From contig CM043960.1 of assembly GCA_014529385.2 (NCBI GenBank), positions 79,399,332 to 79,463,331 of the forward strand: 64,000 bases of DNA, in the 5' to 3' direction. Below the pieces are notes generated by a model, which saw nothing but the letters and a program-made list of their open reading frames with translations, ran no database searches and was not told the origin of the DNA. Numbering within the stretch: the first letter of the stretch is position 1; each line of letters begins with the position of its first letter. A program made the position numbers and the translations under genes. This stretch comes from Adiantum capillus-veneris. Taxonomy: Eukaryota; Streptophyta; Polypodiopsida; Polypodiales; Pteridaceae. Positions 32,682 through 42,542 of this stretch are shown here, in pieces.

Positions 32682-33952
32682 GTGTCACGTGACACATCCC
32701 AACCCTATGTGTCCGTGGACAAGCTACACCACAGCAGGGTTCTGTCAGTTCAGTCAAGTCTAGATTAGCAGTGATCTGGCACTTTCGTGAGTCTATTCGT
32801 AGACCGTGCATGCCCAGTCACTTAGCATAGATGCATATCCTCCGGTTGCACACAGCATGATCATCGGAATTCCCATCAGAATCCATTAGCATCAGTTAGG
32901 GGAGTTTTCCAGTGCATTTAGCCTATTTTCCTATTTATTGGTTATTTTCACTTATTATGTTTAAGTGACTTTCCAACAAAAGTAGGTAGGGCAATTTTGC
33001 TAAGTTAATATATAAGCAAACCCAAGTTAGCACTTTCTGGCAGAAGAGGCAACAGGAGCTTCCCGCTCAACTGGCAACTTCTCAGCAGTACCCCCCCAAA
33101 ACCCCCCAGCGTTTTTGGACCTCCTTCTTCGCGGGGATTCCCAGCAGAACCATCGCCATACCTCCCACTACCTTGGCGTTTTCACAGATCAGCCATCGCT
33201 TGAAGCTTCCCCCTTCTGGCGATAACCCCCGGCAGATCAGCCCAAGACCTAGCGTTTTTGCTTGCAAAAACACTACAGATTCAGCCAGCATTTTCTTCAC
33301 AAAAACGGCAGCCCACTTTGCAGATTTCCAGCGTTTTTGCTTTGCAGAGTCGGATCAGCCTCGCATGCACCACATCCATCAGCGTTTTGTGTTTGCAGAT
33401 ACAATCAGCCTAGCGTTTTTGGTGAAAGCCAGATTCAGCGAGCGTTTCTGATTTACAGCCCTTGCCGCATCAGAACCACAGCGTTTTCAGCAGTTAGAAC
33501 AGTAGCAGATTCTCCCCAAGTTGGTTGCAGATGATCCCCCATTTTCAGCCATAAAAACGCAGCCAAAACAGTCATTTTCAGCCACCGAAACAGTCCCGAA
33601 ATTCAGCAGTTAGAAGATCTCAGATTTCAGGCATCGTCGTCGTCGTCGCCGTCAGCGTAGTCTCAGTCCATTGCATTCGCATTGTACACCTTTGTGCAAT
33701 CAAAGTAGACCACTCTCGCCGACGAGAGTGGGGCCTTCAGAGGAGGGTTTTACAACCTCTCGGGTGTCGTATCTCTTCTCTCTCCTTCTCTCAGTCTCAT
33801 TCACTTGCACGCACAATCCAATCACTTTGTTCGTGACCACAACACTCTACAGACGGAAAGCTCTCTCTTTCCATAAAGAACTAAAAGGAACCTTGAGCAA
33901 TAAAGATAACTAATCTTGAGAAAATACAACATTCATTCCGTTGCACCTAACA
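32682..33952 (+). repeat. E2 5' LTR
   Basis: Starts TGTCACGTGACA (14-bp palindrome GTGTCACGTGACAC with its flank) and ends CACCTAACA before TTGGTATCAGAGC. 1271 bp, longer than E1 because the GCGTTTT / CAGATCAGCC minisatellite (33100-33500) is expanded. Hairpin at 33710-33731. Confidence 0.9.
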
Positions 33953-34495
33953 TTGGTATCAGAGCTTTGAAAGTGTTCTGCATTACTCAAGGAAAGAACC
34001 ACAAGAACCACAAGAATTTTTATTGCTTGTGATGATCGCACGAACCCAAGTTTCTTTGGGCGTGGCGATTCCTAATCGTGTTTTGTTGAACAGTGACAGG
34101 AATCCCAAGAAAGAAGGGCTTGTCCAGCCTCCCCTTGTGTCTCTTTTCACTCATCGAGAGCGGACCGTGCACTTGGACCGTGCACTTAGCGGCCGGCCAA
34201 TCAACGTGAGGTGGGAAAAAACAATCTTGGTGTGAGCGCAAGGCCGCCAAGGGGTGCGCCCGCAGAAAGGAGTAGAACTCGGATGAAGAGAAGATCCTTC
34301 TCCAACGCGATTTGCAAGCGAAAGAAAACCTCAAGAACCTCAAGAACCCTAGATTCTCACGAATGAAGGACCTCAAGAACCTCAAGAACCCAAGTTCCTC
34401 GTGAACTTAAGAACCCAAGACCCCCAAGAACCCAAGTTCCTCGTGGACTTAGGAACCCAAGACCCCAAGAACCCACAAGAACCCACGATTGCAGA
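33953..34495 (+). other. E2 primer site and leader
   Basis: Parallel to 30367-30941 of E1, with fewer GAACCTCAA repeat units. Confidence 0.8.
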
Positions 34496-34679
34496 ATGGT
34501 CATCACTCGAAGTGGAGTGGATACTTCGCTTGGAGGCGATGAGCATGAGAGAGGCGAAGAAGAATTTTCCCCACCAGGAGGTTTTTCCGACCCTTCCCCA
34601 TCTACGACAAAGATTGCACTAACTCCTATGGAGGAGTTGGACCAAGAAAGAGACGCAAAAAAAAAGCCTACGAAGAAGA
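34496..34679 (+). pseudogene. E2 gag-like ORF, truncated by F
   Basis: Opens MVITRSGVDTSLGGDEHERG, parallel to E1. An A-run (AAAAAAAAA) near 34660 shifts the frame compared with E1. The sequence is cut at 34680 by the F LTR. No product expected. Confidence 0.75.
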
Positions 34680-35324
34680 TGTAAGGTCTCTGACCTCGAT
34701 CAAAAGAGCACCATTGTACCATGAAATGAACATAATGGAAAAAGTTACTATTTTTAGCAGTTTTCTAAATTTTGTCAGTGCCATGATGTTCAGAATGTTT
34801 TAAAGCTTCGAAATGTGAATTAAAATAATTTTTTTACCAAAAATAGAAAGTTTTTGGTCGCCCGACCCGGCCTGTTTTGATCGTCTCGAAAAACTGCATC
34901 CGTACCCCGAAATTGAAAAAATGCATTTTCGGACCCCGGGAGCTGCTAAATATGGCAGGTACTCGGTCCAGTACGCCTTAGTTAGAGCTCAGTATAGCAA
35001 TTTACGGCATCAAAATCCGACTCGTATGACCCGTTTTAGCCTAAAACCAATTTTTCATAAAATTGTCCGGGGAGGCACCGAGGGCTCGGGACTGTGTGGG
35101 AACAGGTTCCAGGCCACTCCTGACCAACTTTAGCAGCTAGGGGGCGTCCTCTTGCCTTGTGGGAGTCTTTGGGAAGTTTCCAAGCTTGCAACTAAGTGTG
35201 AGAACCAGTTAACTAAACCAACTGGACACTTGGTGGGTAGGGGAACTGGACTTGCCAATACAGAGACTGAGTGCTCCTTCAGATGCAATTAGCAAGGCTG
35301 GTCAATTTTCAGCCTGTAGGAGCC

Positions 35325-35332
35325 TATTTAAA
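35325..35332 (+). promoter_or_regulatory. TATA-like box of F LTR
   Basis: TATTTAAA in AGCCTATTTAAAGG. Kept at 43197-43204 in the right LTR. Followed by CA repeats, where transcription would begin. Confidence 0.55.
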
Positions 35333-36216
35333 GGTCTACTCACACACACACACACATATGCTCACACACACATAGTGCACACATACACACCTACACACAC
35401 TGGGAAGGTGCTGCCGGTACACACCTTTTGAAGGAGGAACAAGGAGGAAGGTGCTGTCGAATTCTCGCCTCAAGAAGCTCGATTAGATAAGAGAATCGAT
35501 AAGATTATCAGCCCTTAATCACAGTAACCACGGTTTAATTAATGCCTTCTGTAAATTCTTTTCATTACCATCTAAATTCCTCGTCTATTATGCTTATTCC
35601 TAGTCGTAATTCTTTATAATTACTCTCTAATTTCTCCTTAACCATATTCTATTATATAATCATTATCCAATAGTTGAATTATCAGCCATTCATCACTCTT
35701 AATTAATGATTAGTGCATGGTTATTAGAATTTTCTCTCTCTAGGTAGCATAGTAATTAATCGATAAGCTGATAATTGTGTAGATTGATGAGAATCACTCT
35801 TTCTATCATTCATTAATATTGTAGCTAAATTAAATTCATTTCCCTTATGCATTAAGATGTAATTAAGGAATAATTAATCCGTCGTTGAGTCTCTAAGAGT
35901 TGACTTTTCTTACACCTATGCATAAGGTGAATCTGCACCATCTATTTGCTAGGAAAGAGATTAATCATGCTTAATTCATCTCTCTGGTAATTCCATTAGT
36001 GAAATCCTATTATTCTTAATCATGTAAGCCGAGTAATTATCTTTAGATCCGGTTCCCATAGGATTATGTGTCATCCATAATGATTGCTATATGGAAAAAT
36101 CTAGACCTCTCATATAGGAGGGATTAATTGATGTTGCTAATCTATCTATTGGGTTGTTATGACGCTTGCGAACCTTAGCTTTTTCTCCAAGCTAATTATT
36201 TAAAGTAGTGAGTAAA

Positions 36217-36387
36217 ATGGCTCCGGTTAAGAGAACTCCCTTCGGTGGTGCCCACGACCACGAGGCAAGAACAAGCAATGTCAATGGAAAGGGAAAAGCT
36301 CCCATGGACGAACAAATACCGGCCATCTCACGGGCCATCGACGAAGAAATGGAAGAGGTAGGTCAGAATTTCATTCAAGTTGTTTAA
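36217..36387 (+). CDS. F LTR-borne short ORF, possible first exon of gag
   Basis: ATG 36217 opens a 56-codon frame, MAPVKRTPFGGAHDHEARTS ... PAISRAIDEEMEE, then VGQNFIQVV and stop. After codon 47 (36357) comes GAAGAG|GTAGGT, a good plant splice donor in phase 0. Gag coding at 38282 begins right after an AG (38280-38281), also phase 0, so splicing would join EEMEE to TPPVALYSAAQ. Otherwise gag lacks a suitable upstream ATG. The right LTR (44091 on) keeps the start, frame and donor with only a couple of substitutions. Splicing is inferred; the acceptor has a weak pyrimidine tract. Confidence 0.45.
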   Translation: MAPVKRTPFGGAHDHEARTSNVNGKGKAPMDEQIPAISRAIDEEMEEVGQNFIQVV

Positions 36388-36651
36388 TTTAACATTGCTC
36401 ACGTTTAGCTAGGAATGAACATATCCCCAAACATGTTGGAGAAATCCGACGGAAACCTCGGCATTGAATTCATTGTACATTAAGTTCTAAAGTAGGAAGG
36501 AAATGTTTGATGGGTATGCTGTTTGCAAGAGGAAAGAATGTCTGCTAGGGAAAATTTAGCTCGATATATTCATTTTATTTTCAATGTTGAATCAGTCTTG
36601 ACCCCGCTATTGATCACAGGGAGTAGAGTTCCTCGTTAAGGACTCTTGAAT

Positions 36652-36767
36652 CCACGACTTGCTTTTTATGCGGTGGATACCCACGACTTGCTTTCTATGC
36701 GGTGGGAACTCACGTCATGCTTTCTATGCGGTGGGAGTGTCCATGACGTGCTTTCTATGCGGTGGAC
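36652..36767 (+). repeat. Four tandem CCAC...GTGG units in F LTR
   Basis: Four imperfect units of about 29 bp built on CCACGACTTGCTTTCTATG followed by CGGTGG. Each unit starts CCAC/CCCAC and ends GTGG/GTGGG, so each can form a short hairpin. Repeated at 44526-44641 in the right LTR. Confidence 0.8.
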
Positions 36768-37548
36768 ATACCTAGGTGTATGGGCAGCTAGGCGACAACG
36801 AGAGGAGTGAACTCTCGCTGGAGGGGGGATGTTGTACCTCCAGAACATTGGAATTTTAATGAATAAGTTTGAGTAGAATTTTTACTAGAATACTGTCTTG
36901 GTGTTGTTTGCAATACTGGTTGAAGGGCTGTCTTAATGAACAATGTGCTTCGGAATTAAAACAAGGAATGTTTATGTTGAGCAACCTTTGTGGTAGTAAT
37001 TAGGTCACACAAGGAAGTGTGAGTATGGGGGTGGAAAGTGGGGGCTTGGCTCAGATTGCCAATGCCTACGAGATGGGTGGTCCCGATTGGTCGGGAACTC
37101 TCTGTCCCCATAGTGCTTACTTCGATATTAGTAATACTCATTGTCCCTAGAGCGGTGAAATCTCGAGGGTACGTGCCTCTGAAACATGGGAAAAAAGGTA
37201 CTTGGGGTTTCTCTTCTCTTGGAAGGTGAGTCTTAGGATCGCTAGATGGTTTAAGTACGCTTCCCCTGCGAGGTGGAGCTAGATCTCCCTGCTAGTAGGC
37301 TCGAACTCGACTCACCTTGTGATGAGAGATCGTCCGCTAGTCGAACCCTGAACCATTTTGTTTGCTTCCGCAATAGATCTAGTGGCCACCAGGTTCACCA
37401 TCAAATCCGCTGGTTGATACGGCGGGGTGGGGACCTCACACCTGGTATCAGAGCTAAGCCTAGGTTAGGCTGGGAAATAAAGTCGTACTGTTTGAATATT
37501 TAAATAAGGAACTGAAAGTATATAGGTAGTTGATCCGAATTCCTTGCA

Positions 37549-37977
37549 TTGGTGTTGCAAGAAAACCCCGTGCTCGAGTATCGAAAGTTCCAAGTGTTTG
37601 AGCTTATTTATGAGCAAGCTCGAAGATCCCTAGTTTACCAGTTCAGGCGAGATGTCATGGAGATATTGATAATGGCTCATACGCCACACTCCACTCGCAT
37701 TGATAAAGGATGGGAACTTGATTTGACATTTCGAGGAGGGGTTTACTACATCAACGCTCGAAAGCTAGGATGCCTGGCTACCGATTTGAAGAAGATACGT
37801 TGGGGAGAAGAGTTGAGAGTGGTGGAGATATTCTACTTGGTGCCTACACGATTGGACCTGACTGTCTCAGGCGACACCAATCAAACCCTCAACGACTGGC
37901 TCTTGGAGAAGGTCACCAATGTGATCCCAGCAAACAGAGTCAACCTTTGGAGTACCAAAAGAGGAATTCTGGCTTGA
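37549..37977 (+). CDS. F leader ORF, 142 codons, unknown
   Basis: Open from ATG 37549 to 37977, between the primer site and gag. The protein has a plausible globular composition (LIYEQARRSLVYQFRRDVME, GGVYYINARKLGCLATDL). I know no gag or enzyme motif matching it. It ends about 300 bp before the gag coding start, in another frame. It could be an accessory ORF of this lineage, a captured piece, or an untranslated leader. If gag is spliced from the LTR exon, this ORF would lie within the intron. Confidence 0.4.
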   Translation: MVLQENPVLEYRKFQVFELIYEQARRSLVYQFRRDVMEILIMAHTPHSTRIDKGWELDLTFRGGVYYINARKLGCLATDLKKIRWGEELRVVEIFYLVPTRLDLTVSGDTNQTLNDWLLEKVTNVIPANRVNLWSTKRGILA

Positions 37978-38281
37978 TATCTTAGTTTATTATCCACTCA
38001 AGAATGAGTACAGGAACTATTTCACGAACGAAGTAGTGCATCATGTGAATACCATCTCCTATGCGTATGTCATATGCAATCCATGAAGCCATGTAATAAG
38101 TTGATCATCAGTTATCTTAAACCTTGAGGGGTTTCGATTGTAATAAATTTTCATCAGTAAAGTGCTTTTTGTCTCTGAATCTTTGCCTCTTGATAAAGTG
38201 GAATTTTGAAATTTTATTAAAGTCTCGTGTCTATTTTTAAATCCAAGTAATGGTATCAAAAATTTTGTATAACCCATGTAG

Positions 38282-38932
38282 ACACCACCTGTTGCTCTGT
38301 ACTCGGCAGCGCAAGAGAAGAAGCTCCTTCTGAAGCAAGCCCAACCTCCTATATTTAAGGGCGAGGGGGCAAATGTAGAGAGAGATGCGGAAGTGTGGAT
38401 GGAAGCCATAGACGACTATTTTGAGGCTGCGGGTACCCAACCCGTAAATCAGAACATGCTTGCAATGTTCCGCTCGACTGGCGATGCCAAGATATGGTGG
38501 AAGCAACATTGCAAGGATATGGATATTAAGGGATCTTCCCAGTCCTGGGAAGACATCAAAGCTGCGATAATGGGGCGTTATTTACCGCCTGCCTATAGAA
38601 CCTTGAGGATGAATGAATTCTTTTCACTTCGGCAGCTGAATTCATCTGTCGAAGAATATTATGCAAAGTTTGTCACTCTTCGGAGATATGCTCCTAAGAT
38701 GACCTTGGAACAACAGGTGGCGAGATTCTGCCAAGGACTAATCGATCCTTTGAATACTCGGCTGGAAGCTCTCAGGCCGACAACACTACAGGATGCCTTG
38801 TTGAGGACCAAACCTCTAGCTCTTGAAGTACAAAAGGTTAATCAGAACAGGAGGAATCATTAGGCAAAGAGGGCAAGGACATCTGCTTGGAATAACAGAC
38901 CAGCCAACCAAGCATATGACCAGCGCCCTATT
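38282..38932 (+). pseudogene. F gag (capsid region)
   Basis: Frame opens after AG at 38281: TPPVALYSAAQEKKLLLKQA, then PPIFKGEG and the gag core (EVWMEAIDDYFEAAGTQ, DAKIWWKQHC, MNEFFSLRQLNSSVEEYYAK). A TAG at 38861-38863 (QNRRNH-stop) interrupts. The same frame continues straight into the zinc-knuckle segment, so this is one nonsense change (probably CAG to TAG). The first Met in frame is at 38393, inside the domain, so translation start needs splicing or an upstream exon. Confidence 0.85.
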
Positions 38933-40015
38933 GTGGCTACCACCACAACCATGGAGTTCCCTGATATTCGATGCTATGGTTGCGGCGAGCATGGACATTA
39001 CAGATCCAATTGCCCCAGGAACATTCAGGCAACCAACGCCAATGCCATACCCTTGAATACTCGTGGGCGTGGCCAAGCTAACGGAAGAAGAGGACGAGGA
39101 AGGATGAACAGAGGGCGAGGGCGTGGAGCTACCGCCAGAGTAAATGCCGCAGTGGTACAACCAACTGTGGGTGACGAAGCAGTGGAGAGAGCAACCCTAC
39201 ATGCTGCAATTGATAATCCCAATGGTTGCGAACAATACGCGGCCATCCATACGCCAGGATCTCTCAGAGGTGAACAAGTTAACTTCCTTATAGATTGTGG
39301 TAGTACTCTTTCATTTCTTTCACCCAGATGCATGAGGAAGCTTAAGCTAGATAAGTACCCAACAAGCAAGCTAGTTGTAGAGTTAGCAAACGGCAAGGAA
39401 GTAGTATCTCAACATTCTGCAGGAAAAATCAACTTTGATTTAGGGGAACACCCAACTTCTGCCCAATTTCGAACCCTACCCTTAGGATTCTTTGATGGGA
39501 TACTAGGGATGGACTGGCTAAAGCAAAATAGGGCCCACATACATTGTGCACAAGGGAATTTTACCTTTACAGATAACTTGGGTAATGAAGCCTTAATCCA
39601 AGGGGAAAATGGGAGACCTAGGGCTACTCTAGTTAAGGCCAGCAGACTTTTGAAGGGACTAAGAAAGGGACAACAAATTTATGCGGTAAAGCTCAACAAG
39701 GTGAACCAATCAGATACCTCACTTCGACCAAACTGGTTGAGAGAGTATGATGATGTATTCCCTGAAGACCTTACGAATCTTCCGCCACATAGAGAGGTAG
39801 ATCATGAGATTGAGACTATCCCTGGATGTGAACCTATCTCAAAAAGACCTTATAAGATGTCACTTCCAGAGGCCATCGAACTCAAGGAACAACTTAGGCA
39901 ACTCATTGAGCAAGGATTCATTCGACCCAGTACTTCTCCTTGGGGTGCTCCAGTTCTTTTTCAAAAGAAGGATGGAACCTTAAGGCTATGCATAGACTAC
40001 CGTGGACTGAACTAG
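38933..40015 (+). pseudogene. F zinc knuckle, protease and RT start
   Basis: CCHC knuckle CYGCGEHGHYRSNC, then a basic RGRG-rich linker typical of nucleocapsids. The protease active site reads LIDCGSTLSFLS (DCGST, where DSGST/DCGAT are usual), with GILGMDWL as the second motif. The RT opening is KRPYKMSLPEAIELKEQL and QGFIRPSTSPWGAPVLF, ending CIDYRGLN then TAG at 40013. Family members read K at that position, so AAG to TAG is the likely change. Same frame as gag and as the following RT. Confidence 0.88.
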
Positions 40016-41107
40016 GTAACTGTCAAGAACAAGTATCCAATTCCAAGGATTGACGAACTCTTGGACAGGCTCCACGGCGCCAAAATGTTTACAAAGATTG
40101 ATCTAAGGTCAGGATATTACCAAATCAGAATCAAAGAATCAGATATTCCAAAGACAGCTTTCAACACTAGGTATGAGCACTACGAGTTCACAGTAATGTC
40201 TTTTGGTCTAACAAATGCTCCTGCAAGCTTCAATCGACTTATGCAGGATATTTTCAGACCTTACCTGGATGATTTTGTCTTGGTTTTCTTTGATGACATT
40301 CTGATCTATTCTAAGAACGAGGCAGACCACGAAGAACATGTTCGCAAAATACTTGATCTTCTTCGGGAACACCAACTTTACGCTAAAGAGAGCAAGTGCA
40401 CTTTTTGCTCACTAAAGGTTAACTATCTTGGATTTGTCATATCGGCTGAAGGGATTTCAGTGGACCCAGACAAAGTCAAGGATATCGTTGATTGGCCTCA
40501 ACCATCCACTGTCAGCGAAGTAAGAGGATTTCTCGGAATAACGGGATGGTACTGGATTTTTGTCAAGGACTATGCACGTATTGCTACACCTTTGACGGAA
40601 CTCCTGAAGAAAAGAATGAGGATCGAATGGAAGACCGAGCACGAGTTTAGCTTTGCTAAACTAAAAGAGTTCTTGGTCTCAGCTCCTATTTTAAAGCTTC
40701 CAGATTTCAGCAAGGAATTTGAAGTAGCGACTGGCGCTAGCAAATTTGCTCTAGGCGGGGTTCTTACTCAAGAAGGAAGACCGGTGGCGTATACTTCGCG
40801 AAAGCTGAGAGATCATGAGAAGAATTATCCTACTCATGATTTGGAACTTTTAGCAGTTATTCATGCACTGAAGTTATGGAGACATTATCTTCTTGGGCGC
40901 AAGTTTCAGCTTAAAATGGATTTTTACTCAACCTATTCTCAATATGCGACAACGAAGATGGATAGAGCTATTACAGGAATATGACCTTGACATAAAGTAT
41001 AGACCAGGAAAGGAAAATGCAGTTGCAGATGGTCTTAGCCGAAAATCCTTTCTCGGAGCTATCTCTATTCCAAATAACCCTATCTGGGATAGATCAAAGA
41101 AGCATCC
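40016..41107 (+). pseudogene. F reverse transcriptase and RNase H
   Basis: Continues in frame after the [48 protein letters not shown] and the catalytic FFDDILIYS, all intact. RNase H reads [17 protein letters not shown]; the usual TDAS has become TGAS, so the first catalytic Asp is lost. Near 40918-40935 a small deletion removes the xDHxSLxY segment and shifts the frame. The tail ([33 protein letters not shown]) continues in another frame to 41111. Confidence 0.88.
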
Positions 41108-42510
41108 TTGATAGATCCAGAGTACCAGCATATAGTATCTCTAGTCCAGCAGAATAAGATGCCTGAAGCTAAAGATTACTCTCTTATGGGAGGATGTCTT
41201 TACTACAGACATAGACTCTGTGTACCCAGAGACCCAGCTCTAAAGAAGGCTATTTTGTATGAAGCACACGATAGCCCTACATCCAGACATCTAGGCTATG
41301 CTAAGACTCTTTATGTTGTCAGGAGGAGTTACTTTTGGTCTGGAATGAAAGGAGACATACTTCGCTATGTGAGGCAATGTCTTTCTTGTCAGCGGATAAA
41401 AGCCGAAAGGATCAAGTTACCAGGGCAACTTCAACCTCTTGACATACCCCAGATGAAATGGGAATGCATGAGTATGGATTTTGTTACAGGATTACCTTCT
41501 ACAGGAGGTTATGATTCTGTTTTCGTGGTTGTTGATATGCTCACAAAAGTGGCTCATCTAATACCCGTAAAGACAACCTTTACTGCTTCAGATATTAGTC
41601 GGGTATTCATCAAGGAGATTTTTAGGTTACATGGTCTGCCCAAGCGTATCGTCAGTGACAGAGATGCCAAGTTTACATCAAAATTTGGACTTCTCTTTTC
41701 CAATCTATTGGGTCACAATTAGCTTTCAGTACAGCGTATCATCCACAGACAGATAGGCAAACTGAAAGGGTTAATCAAGTCATCGAGGACATTCTCAGAG
41801 CCTATTGTTCGCAAGAGCCAAAGAAGTGGTTACAATATCTACCTTTCGTGGAGTATGCTTACAACTCTTCCGAACACAGAAGCATTGGAATGTCACCTTT
41901 CAAAGCTCTTTATGGACAGGACTGTTTAGCACCATTGAACTTCTCAGATCCAACCATCAGGGTAGAAGCATCTAGGAAGATGTTAGAAGATATGGAAGCT
42001 CAGACTATAGCTATTCTCCAAGACATTCAGGCCGCTCAGGATAGACAGAAGCACTATGTAGATAAAAACTGTTCGGAAAGAACTTTCAAAGAAGGGGATA
42101 AGGTTTTTCTGAGAGTCCGACCAAAGAAAAGTAACTTATCTCTAGGCAGATATAAGAAGCTAAGTCCAAGGTATTGTGGACCATTCGAGATCGTTAAGGT
42201 TATAAGTGACCAAGCCTACAAGCTAAAGTTACCTGCAAACTTGAAGGTTTATGATGTATTCCACGTCAGCTTACTCAAACCTTATATTTCTAACCCTGAT
42301 CAATTCTTGGACTCAGATCAGATAGTCATGCCAGCACAAGGAGTTCTCGAGCTCCAACCTGACTATGTACTTGAAACAAGGGAAAGGAAGTTACACAACA
42401 GAACTATCACGGAGCATCTAGTAAAGTGGAAGGATTACCCTGAAGAAGATGCAACTCGGGAGGACGAACCAACGCTCTTAAAAGATTACCCAAACACATT
42501 CTTGAGATGA
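41108..42510 (+). pseudogene. F integrase with GPF motif and chromodomain
   Basis: 41108-41722 holds the zinc finger (HDSPTSRHLG ... CLSCQ) and the core with SMDFVTGLPS and RIVSDRDAKFTS. One base missing near 41688 shifts the frame. The Glu motif (HPQTDRQTERVN) lies in the next frame, with D-G changed to D-R. 41848-42510 gives EYAYNSSEHRSIGMSPFKAL, the GPF motif (YCGPFEIVKV), FHVSLLKPY and a chromodomain (LETRERKLHNRTITEHLVKW then KDYPEEDATREDE). The aromatic Trp usual in EATWE is Arg. The pattern RxxRxLxNRxIxExxVKW fits Tekay/Del chromoviruses. Confidence 0.88.
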
Positions 42511-42542
42511 GGACATCTCAAATTTTTTCACGTTGGGAAGGT

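Larger units (their letters stand above)
32682..34679 (+). mobile_element. Element E2 (5' part): second E-type element inside the E1 3' LTR
   Basis: A full LTR (32682-33952), primer site and leader, and a gag-like ORF start. It is cut at 34680 by element F. Its 3' half and 3' LTR are gone; the deletion runs from inside F's right LTR to 45175. E2 LTR differs clearly from E1 in the minisatellite region, so it is a separate insertion and not a simple duplication. Confidence 0.8.
34680..37440 (+). repeat. F 5' LTR
   Basis: Starts TGTAAGGTCTCTGACC and ends GGGGACCTCACA, two bases before the primer site TGGTATCAGAGC (37443-37454). TATA at 35325. CA-rich patch 35338-35402. ORF-bearing exon 36217-36387. 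Four CCAC...GTGG units 36652-36767. R/U5 downstream of the TATA is about 2.1 kb, unusually long. Confidence 0.9.

Noticed and set aside
32520..33952. Partial plus full E LTR as a simple replication-slippage duplication
   Set aside because: The partial copy and the 45175-45707 piece both match E1 rather than E2, and AATTC flanks the pair, which fits E2 inserted into the E1 3' LTR.
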